IMG/VR virus record: IMGVR_UViG_3300030329_001912
Span: 1 to 45,699 of that record
Length of the DNA stretch: 45,699 bases
Origin: a virus
Strand: one strand, 5' to 3'
In this document: positions 22,517-31,089 of the stretch, one piece after another
How positions within the stretch are numbered: the first letter of the stretch is position 1
Layout of the letters: each line of letters begins with the position of its first letter
Notes under the pieces: model-generated
Told to the model about the DNA's origin: nothing
What the model saw: the letters and a program-made list of their open reading frames with translations, nothing else
Databases searched by the model: none
Program-made: the position numbers and the translations under genes

Positions 22517-22550
22517 AAATAATTTATAAACATAAGAGATGAGGAATTTT

Positions 22551-22724
22551 ATGGATAAACAAGATATAAAATGGATAACCGAAGCGTTAAATACAATTGG
22601 GTTACCTATGATTGTATTAGATGAATTAAAACATTCTGAAATAGAACGATTATGGAATGTATTAAGTAGATTTTTTGGAGATGTAACAACAGCAGATGAA
22701 TATAACAAACTTAAAGAGGAATAA
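22551..22724 (+). CDS. Small early protein of unknown function
   Basis: 57 aa, MDKQDIKWITEALNTIGLPM..., acidic and helical. I start it at 22551 because GAGGA (22541-22545) lies five bases upstream; an in-frame ATG at 22539 would add only MRNF and lacks a site. No family recognised. Confidence 0.65.
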   Translation: MDKQDIKWITEALNTIGLPMIVLDELKHSEIERLWNVLSRFFGDVTTADEYNKLKEE

Positions 22725-22726
22725 TT

Positions 22727-22915
22727 ATGCCTGATAAATATGATATGGAGCTTGATGCTAGACCAACAGCTCAAGAAATATGTGTACATGAAAATATGGA
22801 ATATCAAGCATTTGAAGCTGATACAAACGTATGTGAAGACTATTATTGCTTAGATTGTGGTAAGCAGTTTGATATACCTGAACCTGATGAAGATGAATTT
22901 AGAGGTGAAAGATGA
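22727..22915 (+). CDS. Small zinc-finger-like protein
   Basis: 62 aa, with Cys/His pattern C-V-H (19-21), C (36), C-L-D-C (41-44). A single zinc site is likely. The ends are very acidic (PEPDEDEFRGER). Possibly a host-protein inhibitor or a mimic, but no evidence beyond composition. Confidence 0.6.
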   Translation: MPDKYDMELDARPTAQEICVHENMEYQAFEADTNVCEDYYCLDCGKQFDIPEPDEDEFRGER

Positions 22916-23145
22916 TTGTAGTAAATAAAATATATCCTTACTTGTGTAAACTTGCTTCTTGTATGGATAGAGCTGATTATGAATTTACAGATGCTAAAAC
23001 AGTAAAGAGCGAACAAGAAGATGGATTAATAAAAGAAGAAATAAAAACAATAATACTTGGACATGCTTGTTTTAATCATGTCGAAGAAGTAAATAAAATG
23101 TTAAAGGAGATACATAATGGGAACAAGAAGTCTGACAATATTTAA
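22912..23145 (+). CDS. Early protein of unknown function
   Basis: 77 aa, MIVVNKIYPYLCKLASCMDR.... Mixed helix and strand. Start overlaps the upstream stop; its end overlaps the next gene by 29 bases. No family recognised. Confidence 0.6.
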   Translation: MIVVNKIYPYLCKLASCMDRADYEFTDAKTVKSEQEDGLIKEEIKTIILGHACFNHVEEVNKMLKEIHNGNKKSDNI

Positions 23146-23518
23146 TGATACATGGAACGATGAAGAAATAGCTGTATTTTATAGACAATTTGATGGTTAT
23201 CCAGAAGGGCATGGAAATGACTTGCTCGATTTTTTAAATGGTATGAATATAGTAAATGGGATTAGCGGTAAAGAAAACAGAAAGATAGCAAATGGTATGG
23301 ATTGTTTAGCTGCTCAAATAGTTGCTTACTTTAAAGATGGGCCAGGAAATTTCTATTTACATTCAGCAGGTACAAGAGATGTTGGTGAAGAGTTTATATA
23401 TACATTATATTATGATGGCTCAAATTTAAAAATAAAAGTTCAAGATACATATGATGATGGTCATGATTTATTTGATGGAAATATAGAAGAATATGATTCA
23501 TGGATAAAAAAAAGATGA
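23117..23518 (+). CDS. MGTRSLT-type conserved protein of unknown function
   Basis: 133 aa. MGTRSLTIFNDTWNDEEIAV, then FYRQFDGYPEGHGNDLLDFL is the signature of a widespread bacterial and phage family with conserved R-Q-F-D-G-Y-P-x-G-H-G. The function is not known to me; conserved Arg, Asp and His suggest an enzymatic or ligand pocket. The C-terminal half is beta-rich with an aromatic pattern (EFIYTLYYDGSNLKIKV). AAGGAG precedes the ATG. Confidence 0.75.
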   Translation: MGTRSLTIFNDTWNDEEIAVFYRQFDGYPEGHGNDLLDFLNGMNIVNGISGKENRKIANGMDCLAAQIVAYFKDGPGNFYLHSAGTRDVGEEFIYTLYYDGSNLKIKVQDTYDDGHDLFDGNIEEYDSWIKKR

Positions 23519-23589
23519 AACGTAAATCTTACGAAAGAAATAGAAAATTTGCACCTGGATTTAAACAAAAACCATTAAGGAGGAAGAAA

Positions 23590-23772
23590 ATGGGTAAGAT
23601 GTCTGAAATAGCAATGTTATTAGAACAAGGAGACGAAAAAGGATTGGTAGAATTTTTCGGTAAACAAGGATGGAGAAAGTCTGTTTCTGAAATAGGTGGA
23701 CAAGAGTTCTTAAAAGCATTTGATGAAATGAAAGAAGAAGTTAAAGCAAAAGGTAAGAATAAAGATGAGTAA
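23590..23772 (+). CDS. Small early protein, start set by ribosome-binding site
   Basis: 60 aa, MGKMSEIAMLLEQGDEKGLV..., ending EEVKAKGKNKDE; a helical protein with a short glycine-rich turn. I choose ATG 23590 because AAGGAGGA lies immediately before it. An in-frame ATG at 23515 overlaps the upstream stop (ATGA) and would add a 25-residue Lys/Arg-rich extension (MKRKSYERNRKFAPGFKQKP), so both forms may be made. Function unknown. Confidence 0.6.
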   Translation: MGKMSEIAMLLEQGDEKGLVEFFGKQGWRKSVSEIGGQEFLKAFDEMKEEVKAKGKNKDE

Positions 23773-24142
23773 ATGTCCTGCTTGTGGATATAATCTTAAT
23801 AAGCCTTATAATCTTTCTCCAGAAATAAGCAAGATGTTAAAACAAAGAAATACAAAAACTAGAAGATATCTTAATAAAATAGCAACTGAGATAACAAAAA
23901 ATGTTCCTTCAGAAAGTAGATTAAGTTATTTTCAATTTTTATATGCATTAAAAGACATTGAAGACAATGTAATTGATTGGGCAATAGAACAATTCTTTCA
24001 ATCTAAACATTATTTACATGGAAAAGGATTTGCTTATTTAAGAAGTATTGCTCAAAATCGTAATAAGAATATAGATAAAATAAAAGAAAACGAGAGGAGA
24101 TTACTAGGTAGTGCTCCTCCTGTAATTGAAACAGAAAACTAA
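23765..24142 (+). CDS. Helical protein with zinc knuckle, possible replication accessory
   Basis: 125 aa. CPACG at residues 4-8 is one half of a zinc site. The remainder is helical, with ENDW-like segment DNVIDWAIEQFFQSKHYLHG followed by KGFAYLRSIAQNRNKNIDKI. The last part looks somewhat like DnaD/helicase-loader C-terminal motifs, and the gene lies upstream of the DnaB-type helicase, but the evidence is thin. AAGGTAAGAATAAAG precedes the start. Confidence 0.5.
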   Translation: MSKCPACGYNLNKPYNLSPEISKMLKQRNTKTRRYLNKIATEITKNVPSESRLSYFQFLYALKDIEDNVIDWAIEQFFQSKHYLHGKGFAYLRSIAQNRNKNIDKIKENERRLLGSAPPVIETEN

Positions 24143-24152
24143 GGAGAGTAAA

Positions 24153-24944
24153 ATGAGTCAATTAAATGATGTAATGTTCCCTGTAATAGAAGTACCTGCG
24201 ATAGGAAAATTTCCTAAAAATCCAAATTATTCAGATGAGGTTACTAAATCAACTGGATTTAAGTTTATAATGAGAGAAGATACAGGTCAAATACTTAGTT
24301 GTATGACTAATGATTATAAATTAGTAACTAATGAAACAGTATTAAAATATGCTAGTCCTATTATAAAGAAAAATGGTGGCAGAGTTAAAGAAGTAAAGTC
24401 TTTAAATGGTGGCACTAAATCTATTATGACATGGAACTTCCCTAAAGAAAAAGTTAACATTGGTAAAAACGATGACCTAACGCCTGAAATAATTATTAAG
24501 AATAGTTATGATGGAACAATAGGATTAAACATTCTTGCTGGTGCATTTAGGTTAGTATGTAGTAATGGAGCAATCGTAGGAATTGTAGCAGAAGACTATA
24601 AAAATAAACATAGTGTGTATAATGTGGCGTTAAATGATATAAAATCTGTAATAAAACAAACAATAGAGAAAACAAAAATAATCTTTAAAGATGAATTTCC
24701 AATTCTTAAAGATAATAAAATCTCTGAAAGAGATATTGTTAGTTTCTTAAAATTGTTTCCATTACAAGCAAATGAAATAGTAACGCAAAGACTAATTGCC
24801 GATAAACCTAAAACATATTGGGATTTATTTAATGTAGGAACAAACGTATTAACACATAATATGAACAGAAATACTGAATCTACTCATAATATTGAAAGTT
24901 CATTATATAATACAGTTAAGAAATGGGCTCTAGCCAGTGCCTAG
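24153..24944 (+). CDS. DUF932-family protein
   Basis: 263 aa. The segments TGFKFIMREDTGQILSCMTN, then IIIKNSYDGTIGLNILAGAF and RLVCSNGAIVGIVAEDYKNK match the DUF932 (phage/plasmid-like protein) pattern: N-S-Y/H-D-G-x-x-x-x-x...F-R-L-V-C-x-N-G. Members are common next to recombination and replication genes and are suspected to assist DNA handling, but no activity is firmly assigned. I start at 24153 because AAGGAG (24141-24146) lies just upstream; a start at 24126 would add MKQKTKESK. Confidence 0.8.
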   Translation: MSQLNDVMFPVIEVPAIGKFPKNPNYSDEVTKSTGFKFIMREDTGQILSCMTNDYKLVTNETVLKYASPIIKKNGGRVKEVKSLNGGTKSIMTWNFPKEKVNIGKNDDLTPEIIIKNSYDGTIGLNILAGAFRLVCSNGAIVGIVAEDYKNKHSVYNVALNDIKSVIKQTIEKTKIIFKDEFPILKDNKISERDIVSFLKLFPLQANEIVTQRLIADKPKTYWDLFNVGTNVLTHNMNRNTESTHNIESSLYNTVKKWALASA

Positions 24945-25767
24945 TTTAGATTGGTATGACTGTCCTATAGTAATACCTTATTATGGTGGTAAGTATGAGT
25001 TGAGCAAGATACTTGTTCCTCTCATACCCCATCATGAGAGATATTTTGAAGTCTTTTCTGGCGGTCTATCAATGTTCTTTAGAAAAGATAGAGCTAAATG
25101 GAATGTTTTAAATGACATAGATAATAATATAATAAATTTATATATGTGTGTCATAGAAAAACATGATGAACTAGTAAAAAACTTATTTTGGCTTCCCAAA
25201 TCTCGGAAATTATTCTTAGATTTCAGAGAGGAAATTAAAGTAAATAAAGAGATTGAGATACCAGACCCAGTACAAGCAGCTAAATACTTTTACTGTATTA
25301 GGTATAGTTTCAATAAATTAATACACACACCTTTTTCTATGCAAAAAGATTTGAATAAAAATTGGGATGAAGAATTGAAATATTCAAGAGAATATATTAA
25401 AGGCGCAACTATAGAAAATCTAGATTTTGAAACTTTATTTGATAAATATGAACCAAGAAAAGGAGATTATTGGTATCTTGACCCTCCATATATAGTAGCA
25501 ACAGAAAAAGGAAGTTATTATATGAACAATTTTACTATTGAAGACCACACAAGATTAAGAGATTGTGTTAACAGAATAGATAAAAATGGAGGATTATTTA
25601 TGGTAAGCTATGATTATAGAGATGAAGTAAAAGAATTGTATAAAGATTATAATATAAAAACTTTAGATTTAAAATATAGTGGAGCCACCGATAAGGCAAG
25701 AGATAAGGAAAGAAAAGAATATATAATAATGAACTATGAACCTGTATCACAGGTCGAGATGTTCTAA
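24937..25767 (+). CDS. Dam-type (D12 class) DNA adenine methylase
   Basis: 276 aa. Motif X/I: PYYGGKYELSKILVPLIPHH (about 14-33) with FEVFSGGLSMFFRK (37-50) binds S-adenosylmethionine. The catalytic DPPY is at 182-185 in YWYLDPPYI. The order of motifs and the size fit the D12/Dam group that makes N6-methyladenine. It probably protects phage DNA from host restriction or marks it for packaging. The start codon is GTG, overlapping the DUF932 stop; no upstream in-frame ATG is available. Its target site cannot be read from sequence alone. Confidence 0.9.
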   Translation: MPSLDWYDCPIVIPYYGGKYELSKILVPLIPHHERYFEVFSGGLSMFFRKDRAKWNVLNDIDNNIINLYMCVIEKHDELVKNLFWLPKSRKLFLDFREEIKVNKEIEIPDPVQAAKYFYCIRYSFNKLIHTPFSMQKDLNKNWDEELKYSREYIKGATIENLDFETLFDKYEPRKGDYWYLDPPYIVATEKGSYYMNNFTIEDHTRLRDCVNRIDKNGGLFMVSYDYRDEVKELYKDYNIKTLDLKYSGATDKARDKERKEYIIMNYEPVSQVEMF

Positions 25768-25776
25768 GGAGGAATA

Positions 25777-27117
25777 ATGAATAATGGAACTAAAGAGCAA
25801 CCTGAAGCAAAAGTACCTCCAAGTTCTGAAGAAGCTGAACAAGCTTTACTTGGATGTATCATAACAGGCGGAGAAAGAGAACAAGAAATAGGATTAGCAT
25901 GGATAAGAGATGAAAATGCTTTTTATTTTGAAGATAATAAAATTATATGGAAGGCATTTACAGAACTATATAAAGACAATATAACTATAGATTTCATTAC
26001 AATTAATGATAAAGTAAAAGATATGACTGGGAAAGGAATGGCATATTATATAACTGGATTGTCAGAATCTATACCAACTAAGGTAAATGTACAGCAGTAT
26101 GCTAAAATAGTATGGGAAAAATATATACAAAGAGAAACTGCTAAATCAGCTTATGAATTATATAATGCAAGTCATGAAAATTATAAAGAAGTAAATAATA
26201 TATTAGAGAATCATACTAAACTTGTATCAGAGCTAAGAGAAATACAACCATCTAAAGAAAGAAAAATAGAAGACCTCGTAGATGAAATGATAGAAGTTGT
26301 AGAAGAAGACACAAATTTAATACCATTTAACTTAGCACATTTAGATATGTTTGCAGGTGGAATGACTAGAAAAGAAATAACTGTTCTTGGTGGAAGGCCA
26401 GGACATGGTAAGACAACTCTTGTTATAAACATGATACGAGGTTTATTAAAGCAAGGATTTACTGTCATGTTATTCAATCGAGAAATGAGTAACACAGAAA
26501 TGTTGAAGAAGATGGTGGTTATGGAAAGTAAATCCCTAGAATACGCAAATATAAGACGAAATGACCTATCTGAGACAGATAAGAAGGAGTTTGAATCAAC
26601 ATCTAACGTAATAAAGAAAGAATATGGAAATTTATTAATGTATGATGGAGTTAGAAACCTTGAAGATTCACTAAGAGAAATAGCAAAACATAAACCAGAT
26701 GTAGTAATAGATGATTATATACAATTAATTAATGTAAGCAACGTAAGAGAAGGTAGAAGATTCGAAATTGAAAAGATAATGCAAGAATATAAATGGATAT
26801 GCAAAACAGAAAACTGTAGTGCAATATTAGTATCCCAATTAAATAGAGAAATAGAGAAAAGACTAGACCCTAGACCAAGAATGAGTGACTATGCTGAATC
26901 TGGAGTGATAGAACAAACTGCAGAGTCAGCTATGTTTGTATTTTATGGACATAATTTTGATAATGAAAGATATTCTCCATATAAAAGTGAAATAATAGTA
27001 TCTAAAAGTCGATATGGTAAAATAGGAACACATAAAGTAGGATTTAATGGCGGTAGATGTAAGTTTTATATGAACTCAGATATGGCACAAGGAGACAGTC
27101 ACAAAAATGGTGCGTGA
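25777..27117 (+). CDS. DnaB-type replicative helicase
   Basis: 446 aa. Residues about 10-110 resemble the DnaB N-terminal domain (EEAEQALLGCIITGGEREQE). The RecA-like ATPase has Walker A GGRPGHGKTT (205-214), Walker B VVIDDYIQL (309-317) and a sensor/arginine region LVSQLNREIEKR (about 351-362), followed by DYAESGVIEQTAESAM typical of DnaB helicases. It unwinds the fork on the lagging strand. There is no primase domain and no primase gene nearby, so priming, like polymerisation, is probably done by the host. AAGGAGG precedes the ATG. Confidence 0.92.
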   Translation: MNNGTKEQPEAKVPPSSEEAEQALLGCIITGGEREQEIGLAWIRDENAFYFEDNKIIWKAFTELYKDNITIDFITINDKVKDMTGKGMAYYITGLSESIPTKVNVQQYAKIVWEKYIQRETAKSAYELYNASHENYKEVNNILENHTKLVSELREIQPSKERKIEDLVDEMIEVVEEDTNLIPFNLAHLDMFAGGMTRKEITVLGGRPGHGKTTLVINMIRGLLKQGFTVMLFNREMSNTEMLKKMVVMESKSLEYANIRRNDLSETDKKEFESTSNVIKKEYGNLLMYDGVRNLEDSLREIAKHKPDVVIDDYIQLINVSNVREGRRFEIEKIMQEYKWICKTENCSAILVSQLNREIEKRLDPRPRMSDYAESGVIEQTAESAMFVFYGHNFDNERYSPYKSEIIVSKSRYGKIGTHKVGFNGGRCKFYMNSDMAQGDSHKNGA

Positions 27118-27317
27118 TTGTAGAAAGCAAAATAAAAAGCTGTAAAGGTTGTTCATTATATAAAGATGGTTACTGTCATTGGTTTGACAGACCTAAATCA
27201 GTGCCACTCGAAGTAATAAATAAAGGATGTAAATATAGAACTCCTTTATATAGTAAAATAGATACGACAAAAACAGTCGCATATGTGATTGATAAATTTG
27301 ATGGAGAGATTTGTTAA
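27114..27317 (+). CDS. Small zinc-binding protein (GTG start)
   Basis: 67 aa, starting at GTG 27114 that overlaps the helicase stop (GTGA). CKGC (about 10-13), Cys21 and a later Cys39 (KGCKY) could form one zinc site. The pattern C-x2-C-x7-C...G-C is seen in small phage zinc proteins of unknown role. Confidence 0.6.
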   Translation: MIVESKIKSCKGCSLYKDGYCHWFDRPKSVPLEVINKGCKYRTPLYSKIDTTKTVAYVIDKFDGEIC

Positions 27318-27511
27318 TGAAAAAAATAGAAAAACTTGGGAATTGGAAACATTGTCCAAGTAAAGGATGGCCGTATGAAGGAGATGCTCCAGATGACCCT
27401 GAATATTTAAAAGATAGAAATAAGATATTTAAAGAGAATGGTAATGGATGGTGGTGGCATCAAGGATTTCATGTATGGAAAAAAATAGAGAGGGAAAATA
27501 AGAGAAGATGA
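27317..27511 (+). CDS. Small Trp/Gly-rich protein
   Basis: 64 aa, MKKIEKLGNWKHCPSKGWPY..., with GNGWWWHQGFHVW, many Trp and a basic end. No family recognised. The ATG at 27317 is preferred over TTG 27311 because it forms a TAATG overlap with the upstream stop. Confidence 0.5.
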   Translation: MKKIEKLGNWKHCPSKGWPYEGDAPDDPEYLKDRNKIFKENGNGWWWHQGFHVWKKIERENKRR

Positions 27512-27625
27512 GCAAAAAAGAAGAAAGTGACCAAGTGGAGGTATAAAATATAGATATTTCTCAGAATTGACTTTTAGCTTAACTTCTGAAAGTTGAATCA
27601 AGAATAAAAAGAATTTTCGTTATAA
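27512..27625 (+). other. Short gap before the resolvase gene
   Basis: It holds a possible 12-codon ORF (MSKKEESDQVEV from ATG 27508) that is too short to call, and a small hairpin AACTT-CTGA-AAGTT (27581-27594) within repeats of TTGA/TCAA. A TTGACT (27567-27572) resembles a -35 box but has no good -10. No further feature seen. Confidence 0.35.
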
Positions 27626-28087
27626 ATGAATATAATAGGAATAGACCCAGGTAAGAGTGGCGCAATAGCCATATGGAATAAAGGCATAGACAGAATAGTC
27701 AAATGTCCTCCCAATGTAATTAAAATGGCAGATGAGATAAGAAAAATAAAAGATAAAAGAAATACAATAGCATACATAGAAAAGGTTCATGCATTTCCTA
27801 CTGATGCTAGGTCATCAGCATTTAAATTTGGAATGAACTATGGGGAATGGCTTGGAATACTAGGAGCGATGAGGATTGAAACTGTTCTAGTACCTCCACA
27901 AACATGGATGAAATACTTTAAAGATAAACTTAAAATTAAACTACCTAAAGAAAAACCTAAGAGAAAAAGAAAATTAAAAGAGATAGCATCACAATATACT
28001 GACAAGTCAGTAACATTATATAATTCAGATGCTATATTAATATCAGTATATGGATTCATTCAAGAAACAAAAAGAAAGGAGAAATGA
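27626..28087 (+). CDS. RuvC-like Holliday junction resolvase
   Basis: 153 aa. RNase H-fold motifs are present: IGIDPGKSGAIAIW with Asp7, IAYIEKVHAFP with Glu52 and LYNSDAILIS with Asp135. These match RuvC/phage resolvases that cut four-way junctions. A Lys/Arg-rich segment (about 99-118: KDKLKIKLPKEKPKRKRKLK) could bind DNA. In this phage it would resolve junctions and branched concatemers before packaging. No strong ribosome-binding site precedes the ATG. Confidence 0.85.
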   Translation: MNIIGIDPGKSGAIAIWNKGIDRIVKCPPNVIKMADEIRKIKDKRNTIAYIEKVHAFPTDARSSAFKFGMNYGEWLGILGAMRIETVLVPPQTWMKYFKDKLKIKLPKEKPKRKRKLKEIASQYTDKSVTLYNSDAILISVYGFIQETKRKEK

Positions 28088-28281
28088 TGTCCAACAAAGA
28101 ATTACAAGAACTAGATGTAGTTATACAAGCATTAGAAGCCAATCTTCAGGTATTTAAAACAATACAAAATGAATTAAATGATAAACAAAGAAAAGAAGTT
28201 TTATATCCAATGATGGTAGAGCTGAGGAATTTATGCGATGTATGTATCCCAGCTTTTAAGCCAACAGACAGTCTATCTTGA
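28084..28281 (+). CDS. Small helical protein, last early gene
   Basis: 65 aa, MMSNKELQELDVVIQALEAN..., a coiled-coil-like sequence ending CIPAFKPTDSLS. The last gene of the early block. Its stop codon overlaps the end of the opposite late gene by nine bases. Start overlaps the resolvase stop as ATGA. Confidence 0.65.
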   Translation: MMSNKELQELDVVIQALEANLQVFKTIQNELNDKQRKEVLYPMMVELRNLCDVCIPAFKPTDSLS

Positions 28282-31077
28282 CTGTTCCAATCTCTTTAAT
28301 GCTTGCTCAATCTCTGGAGGGAGAATTTGTTTCCTAACTTTAGCAACCTTTTTCTGAGCTTTTCTAGCTTCAGCTGTAGGATATAATCCAAATTCAGACT
28401 GGATAGCCCATCCTATTCTACCTTGTTTAAGTTGTGGGATGTGTCTTTCAAATGTTCTACCAGCAAATGTATTTAAGATGCGAATCTTTTTAGTTACATC
28501 ACTTGATTGTGCATATGGGTCGTATTGTTCTAAACCAGTGATGAGAGTTAATAAACTTTGTTCATCTAAATCTACTAAATCTAACATCATACCTATCTCA
28601 AGTATGTCTGATGTGATTGGGCCTCCAAAGGTAGATATGAGTGGCCCCTTACCATAAAATGCTTCTTGCACTTGTTCTTCATCTCCGAGCATCAAAGTAG
28701 ACCACTGCTTTAACCTTTGTGCAGTATCATGTTCTACAATATTGCTCCAGTCTACACCACTATAGACAGATGCAAGGACAGGTGCCAAGAAGTAAAGAAA
28801 AGACATTCTATATGCTTGAGCTAATCCTTGAGCATCCTTGCCTGGCATTAACTTACCAGATAAAACATCATATTTAGATTCTCTAAGTATCTTCTGATTC
28901 CTTTCAAAGAACTCAAAAGTATAATGTTGGAACTGACCAAGAAATCTACCTACTTTACTTCTTAAAGCTGGAGACTTTGCATAATCAGCATAATCAAAAT
29001 GATTCATTACAACCATCCTTATTGCATAGTTTTCTGCAGCTCTCCTAATAGCGGCATCAGCTTGAGCGGATGACTTTCCTTCTTCAGCTAATTTAGCTCT
29101 GTAATCTGATGTATTTAAATTCTTATGTAATTGTGCATATGCAACTCTAAATGTATGTTTTCTATTAGAGTTCTCAGCTTTTCTATGAAGCCAAGATGAT
29201 TTACCAGCTACAGTAGATATACCATCTGCAACTTTTTCAATTCTAGATTTCTTTACAGCTTCAAATTTTCCTGTACCATCATTCCATTCAATAATTTTAA
29301 AAGCAGAAGCTGGAGCTTTTAATTGACTTTCTAAATATTCAGGAGATACTTCTTCAAATAATAATCCATTCTTCTTTAGTACATTATCAATATAGTTTTC
29401 TCCCTGTACATCTCCAACTTTTCCTAAACTAATAGTCTTTAAATAATCTTTGGAATTTTTTACTTGCACAGGCCCCCAAGTTACATAATCTAATAGTCTC
29501 TGAAACCAGTTCCTAGCGCCAGCCCTTGGATTATAACCTAACTTCGAAATAAATTCAAATCCTAATACACTTCTCATCCATGCTCTTGTTTTGTTACTAA
29601 TATTAGGGTCACCATTTGTTGCTCTATGCATATCAGATATATAATCCACTAAATTCTGAGCATATCCTTTAGCTCCTCCTTCTGTTTTATATATACGTTC
29701 AACTGATGTAAGTCCATCAAGCATATAACTATCCATAAAAGATATATAATTAAATCTATTCACATCACTAACATAATTATTTACAGAATTAAAGAAGTTT
29801 CTACTATAGTCATATCCAAATTTAGCTGTTGCTCTATCTTTTACTTGAGGTTTAGCATGACCATCAATCCAAAAACTCATATCTTGTACTATCTCTCTAA
29901 TGCTTTTGCCTTTTTCTTTACCATGACTATTAGATGCTAATTGTAAATTATCAAAACTCTCCATTAACTTATTCATAAATGGAGCATTTAAATCTCTAAC
30001 ATAATGAGGGAAAAATCCTTCTTCATAGTTTGGAGAGTACTTCTCTCTCATTTTAGTTTTTATATCATTTAATGCAGCTTCATCATTTGGGTCTAACTTA
30101 CCTAAATATTTCATCCTATCAATAACTGAATCAATTCTTTTATTAACACCATTTCTAAGTGTATAGTACATTCTATCCATAAGCTCAACATATGATGTAA
30201 TAGCGCTCCTCATTTCATTAGTTAATCGAGAGCCATCTGGCATCCTAATGTACATACCAATATCATTACTATCTAATTTTAATGTAGCATCTCCTTTAAC
30301 TATATCACCTAGTAATTTTGCTTTACTTTTATTAAGTACTTTTTGCTTACCTTTTTTAGTAGTTGTATAAGCTTCTTTTTTTAATTGTTCAAATTTTTGT
30401 TTAAGACCATCTCTCATTCCTATCTCTATCATAGTAATCATATCATCATATACTTGTAAATGACTTTTCTGAGTAAGAGTATCAATTTGTCTTTTTATAT
30501 CCAACATCTTTTCATTAGCTGCTTGTCTACCTGCCATATCATTATTCTTTTCAGCAGTTTTATAATCAGCCATGGCTTGTATCCATTGTTCGTCTAATCT
30601 AAATGATTCTTTTTCAGCTCTTGACATACTAGATTTTTGGAATCCTCTATTAATAGCTTCCGCTCTTAAATCAGAATGTATACCTTTAATTAATGTTCTA
30701 TCTTGTACTTCATTTGCATGAAATTTAAATTGTGAAGCTTGCATATCATTTAATAGATTACCAACTACAGGGTCTTTTGCCCCATAATGAGAACTTTGAT
30801 ACATAAATTTAGCAAAGCTATTATCAAGGTCTCCTCCTTTAACCTTAGTAGTTAGCTCAGTTAACCTTGCTAGATAAGATTTAACTTGACCTTCCGTTAA
30901 GTCTTTAGCATATCTTAAATGTTTTAATTCCATATTGAAATTAGTCTTGATAAGCTTCATAGCAGCTTCATGAGGGTCATTAAATATTTTCTTTGTTCTT
31001 TCTGATTCAGCCCAAAGTTGAATACCAGATGTTAAAGCTCTGAAATTTTTAGATAGAAGACCGCAATTAGTAGCCAA
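28273..31077 (-). CDS. Large ejection-type internal virion protein
   Basis: 934 aa. Long alpha-helical, charged protein typical of phage internal proteins ejected with DNA, such as T7 gp15/gp16 or large polyvalent proteins. The C-terminal third includes AAENYAIRMVVMNHFDYADY, then KSPALRSKVGRFLGQFQHYT: a segment resembling the C-terminal 'A-Y/D-x-x-x-x-S-P-x-x-x-x-x-x-x-x-Q-F' motif of large polyvalent proteins. One hydrophobic stretch (MSFLYFLAPVLASVYSG) could insert into membrane. It is the last gene of the late block and immediately follows the giant gene. Enzymatic function not visible. Confidence 0.7.
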   Translation of the reverse strand: MATNCGLLSKNFRALTSGIQLWAESERTKKIFNDPHEAAMKLIKTNFNMELKHLRYAKDLTEGQVKSYLARLTELTTKVKGGDLDNSFAKFMYQSSHYGAKDPVVGNLLNDMQASQFKFHANEVQDRTLIKGIHSDLRAEAINRGFQKSSMSRAEKESFRLDEQWIQAMADYKTAEKNNDMAGRQAANEKMLDIKRQIDTLTQKSHLQVYDDMITMIEIGMRDGLKQKFEQLKKEAYTTTKKGKQKVLNKSKAKLLGDIVKGDATLKLDSNDIGMYIRMPDGSRLTNEMRSAITSYVELMDRMYYTLRNGVNKRIDSVIDRMKYLGKLDPNDEAALNDIKTKMREKYSPNYEEGFFPHYVRDLNAPFMNKLMESFDNLQLASNSHGKEKGKSIREIVQDMSFWIDGHAKPQVKDRATAKFGYDYSRNFFNSVNNYVSDVNRFNYISFMDSYMLDGLTSVERIYKTEGGAKGYAQNLVDYISDMHRATNGDPNISNKTRAWMRSVLGFEFISKLGYNPRAGARNWFQRLLDYVTWGPVQVKNSKDYLKTISLGKVGDVQGENYIDNVLKKNGLLFEEVSPEYLESQLKAPASAFKIIEWNDGTGKFEAVKKSRIEKVADGISTVAGKSSWLHRKAENSNRKHTFRVAYAQLHKNLNTSDYRAKLAEEGKSSAQADAAIRRAAENYAIRMVVMNHFDYADYAKSPALRSKVGRFLGQFQHYTFEFFERNQKILRESKYDVLSGKLMPGKDAQGLAQAYRMSFLYFLAPVLASVYSGVDWSNIVEHDTAQRLKQWSTLMLGDEEQVQEAFYGKGPLISTFGGPITSDILEIGMMLDLVDLDEQSLLTLITGLEQYDPYAQSSDVTKKIRILNTFAGRTFERHIPQLKQGRIGWAIQSEFGLYPTAEARKAQKKVAKVRKQILPPEIEQALKRLEQSR

Positions 31078-31089
31078 TGTTATACTCCT

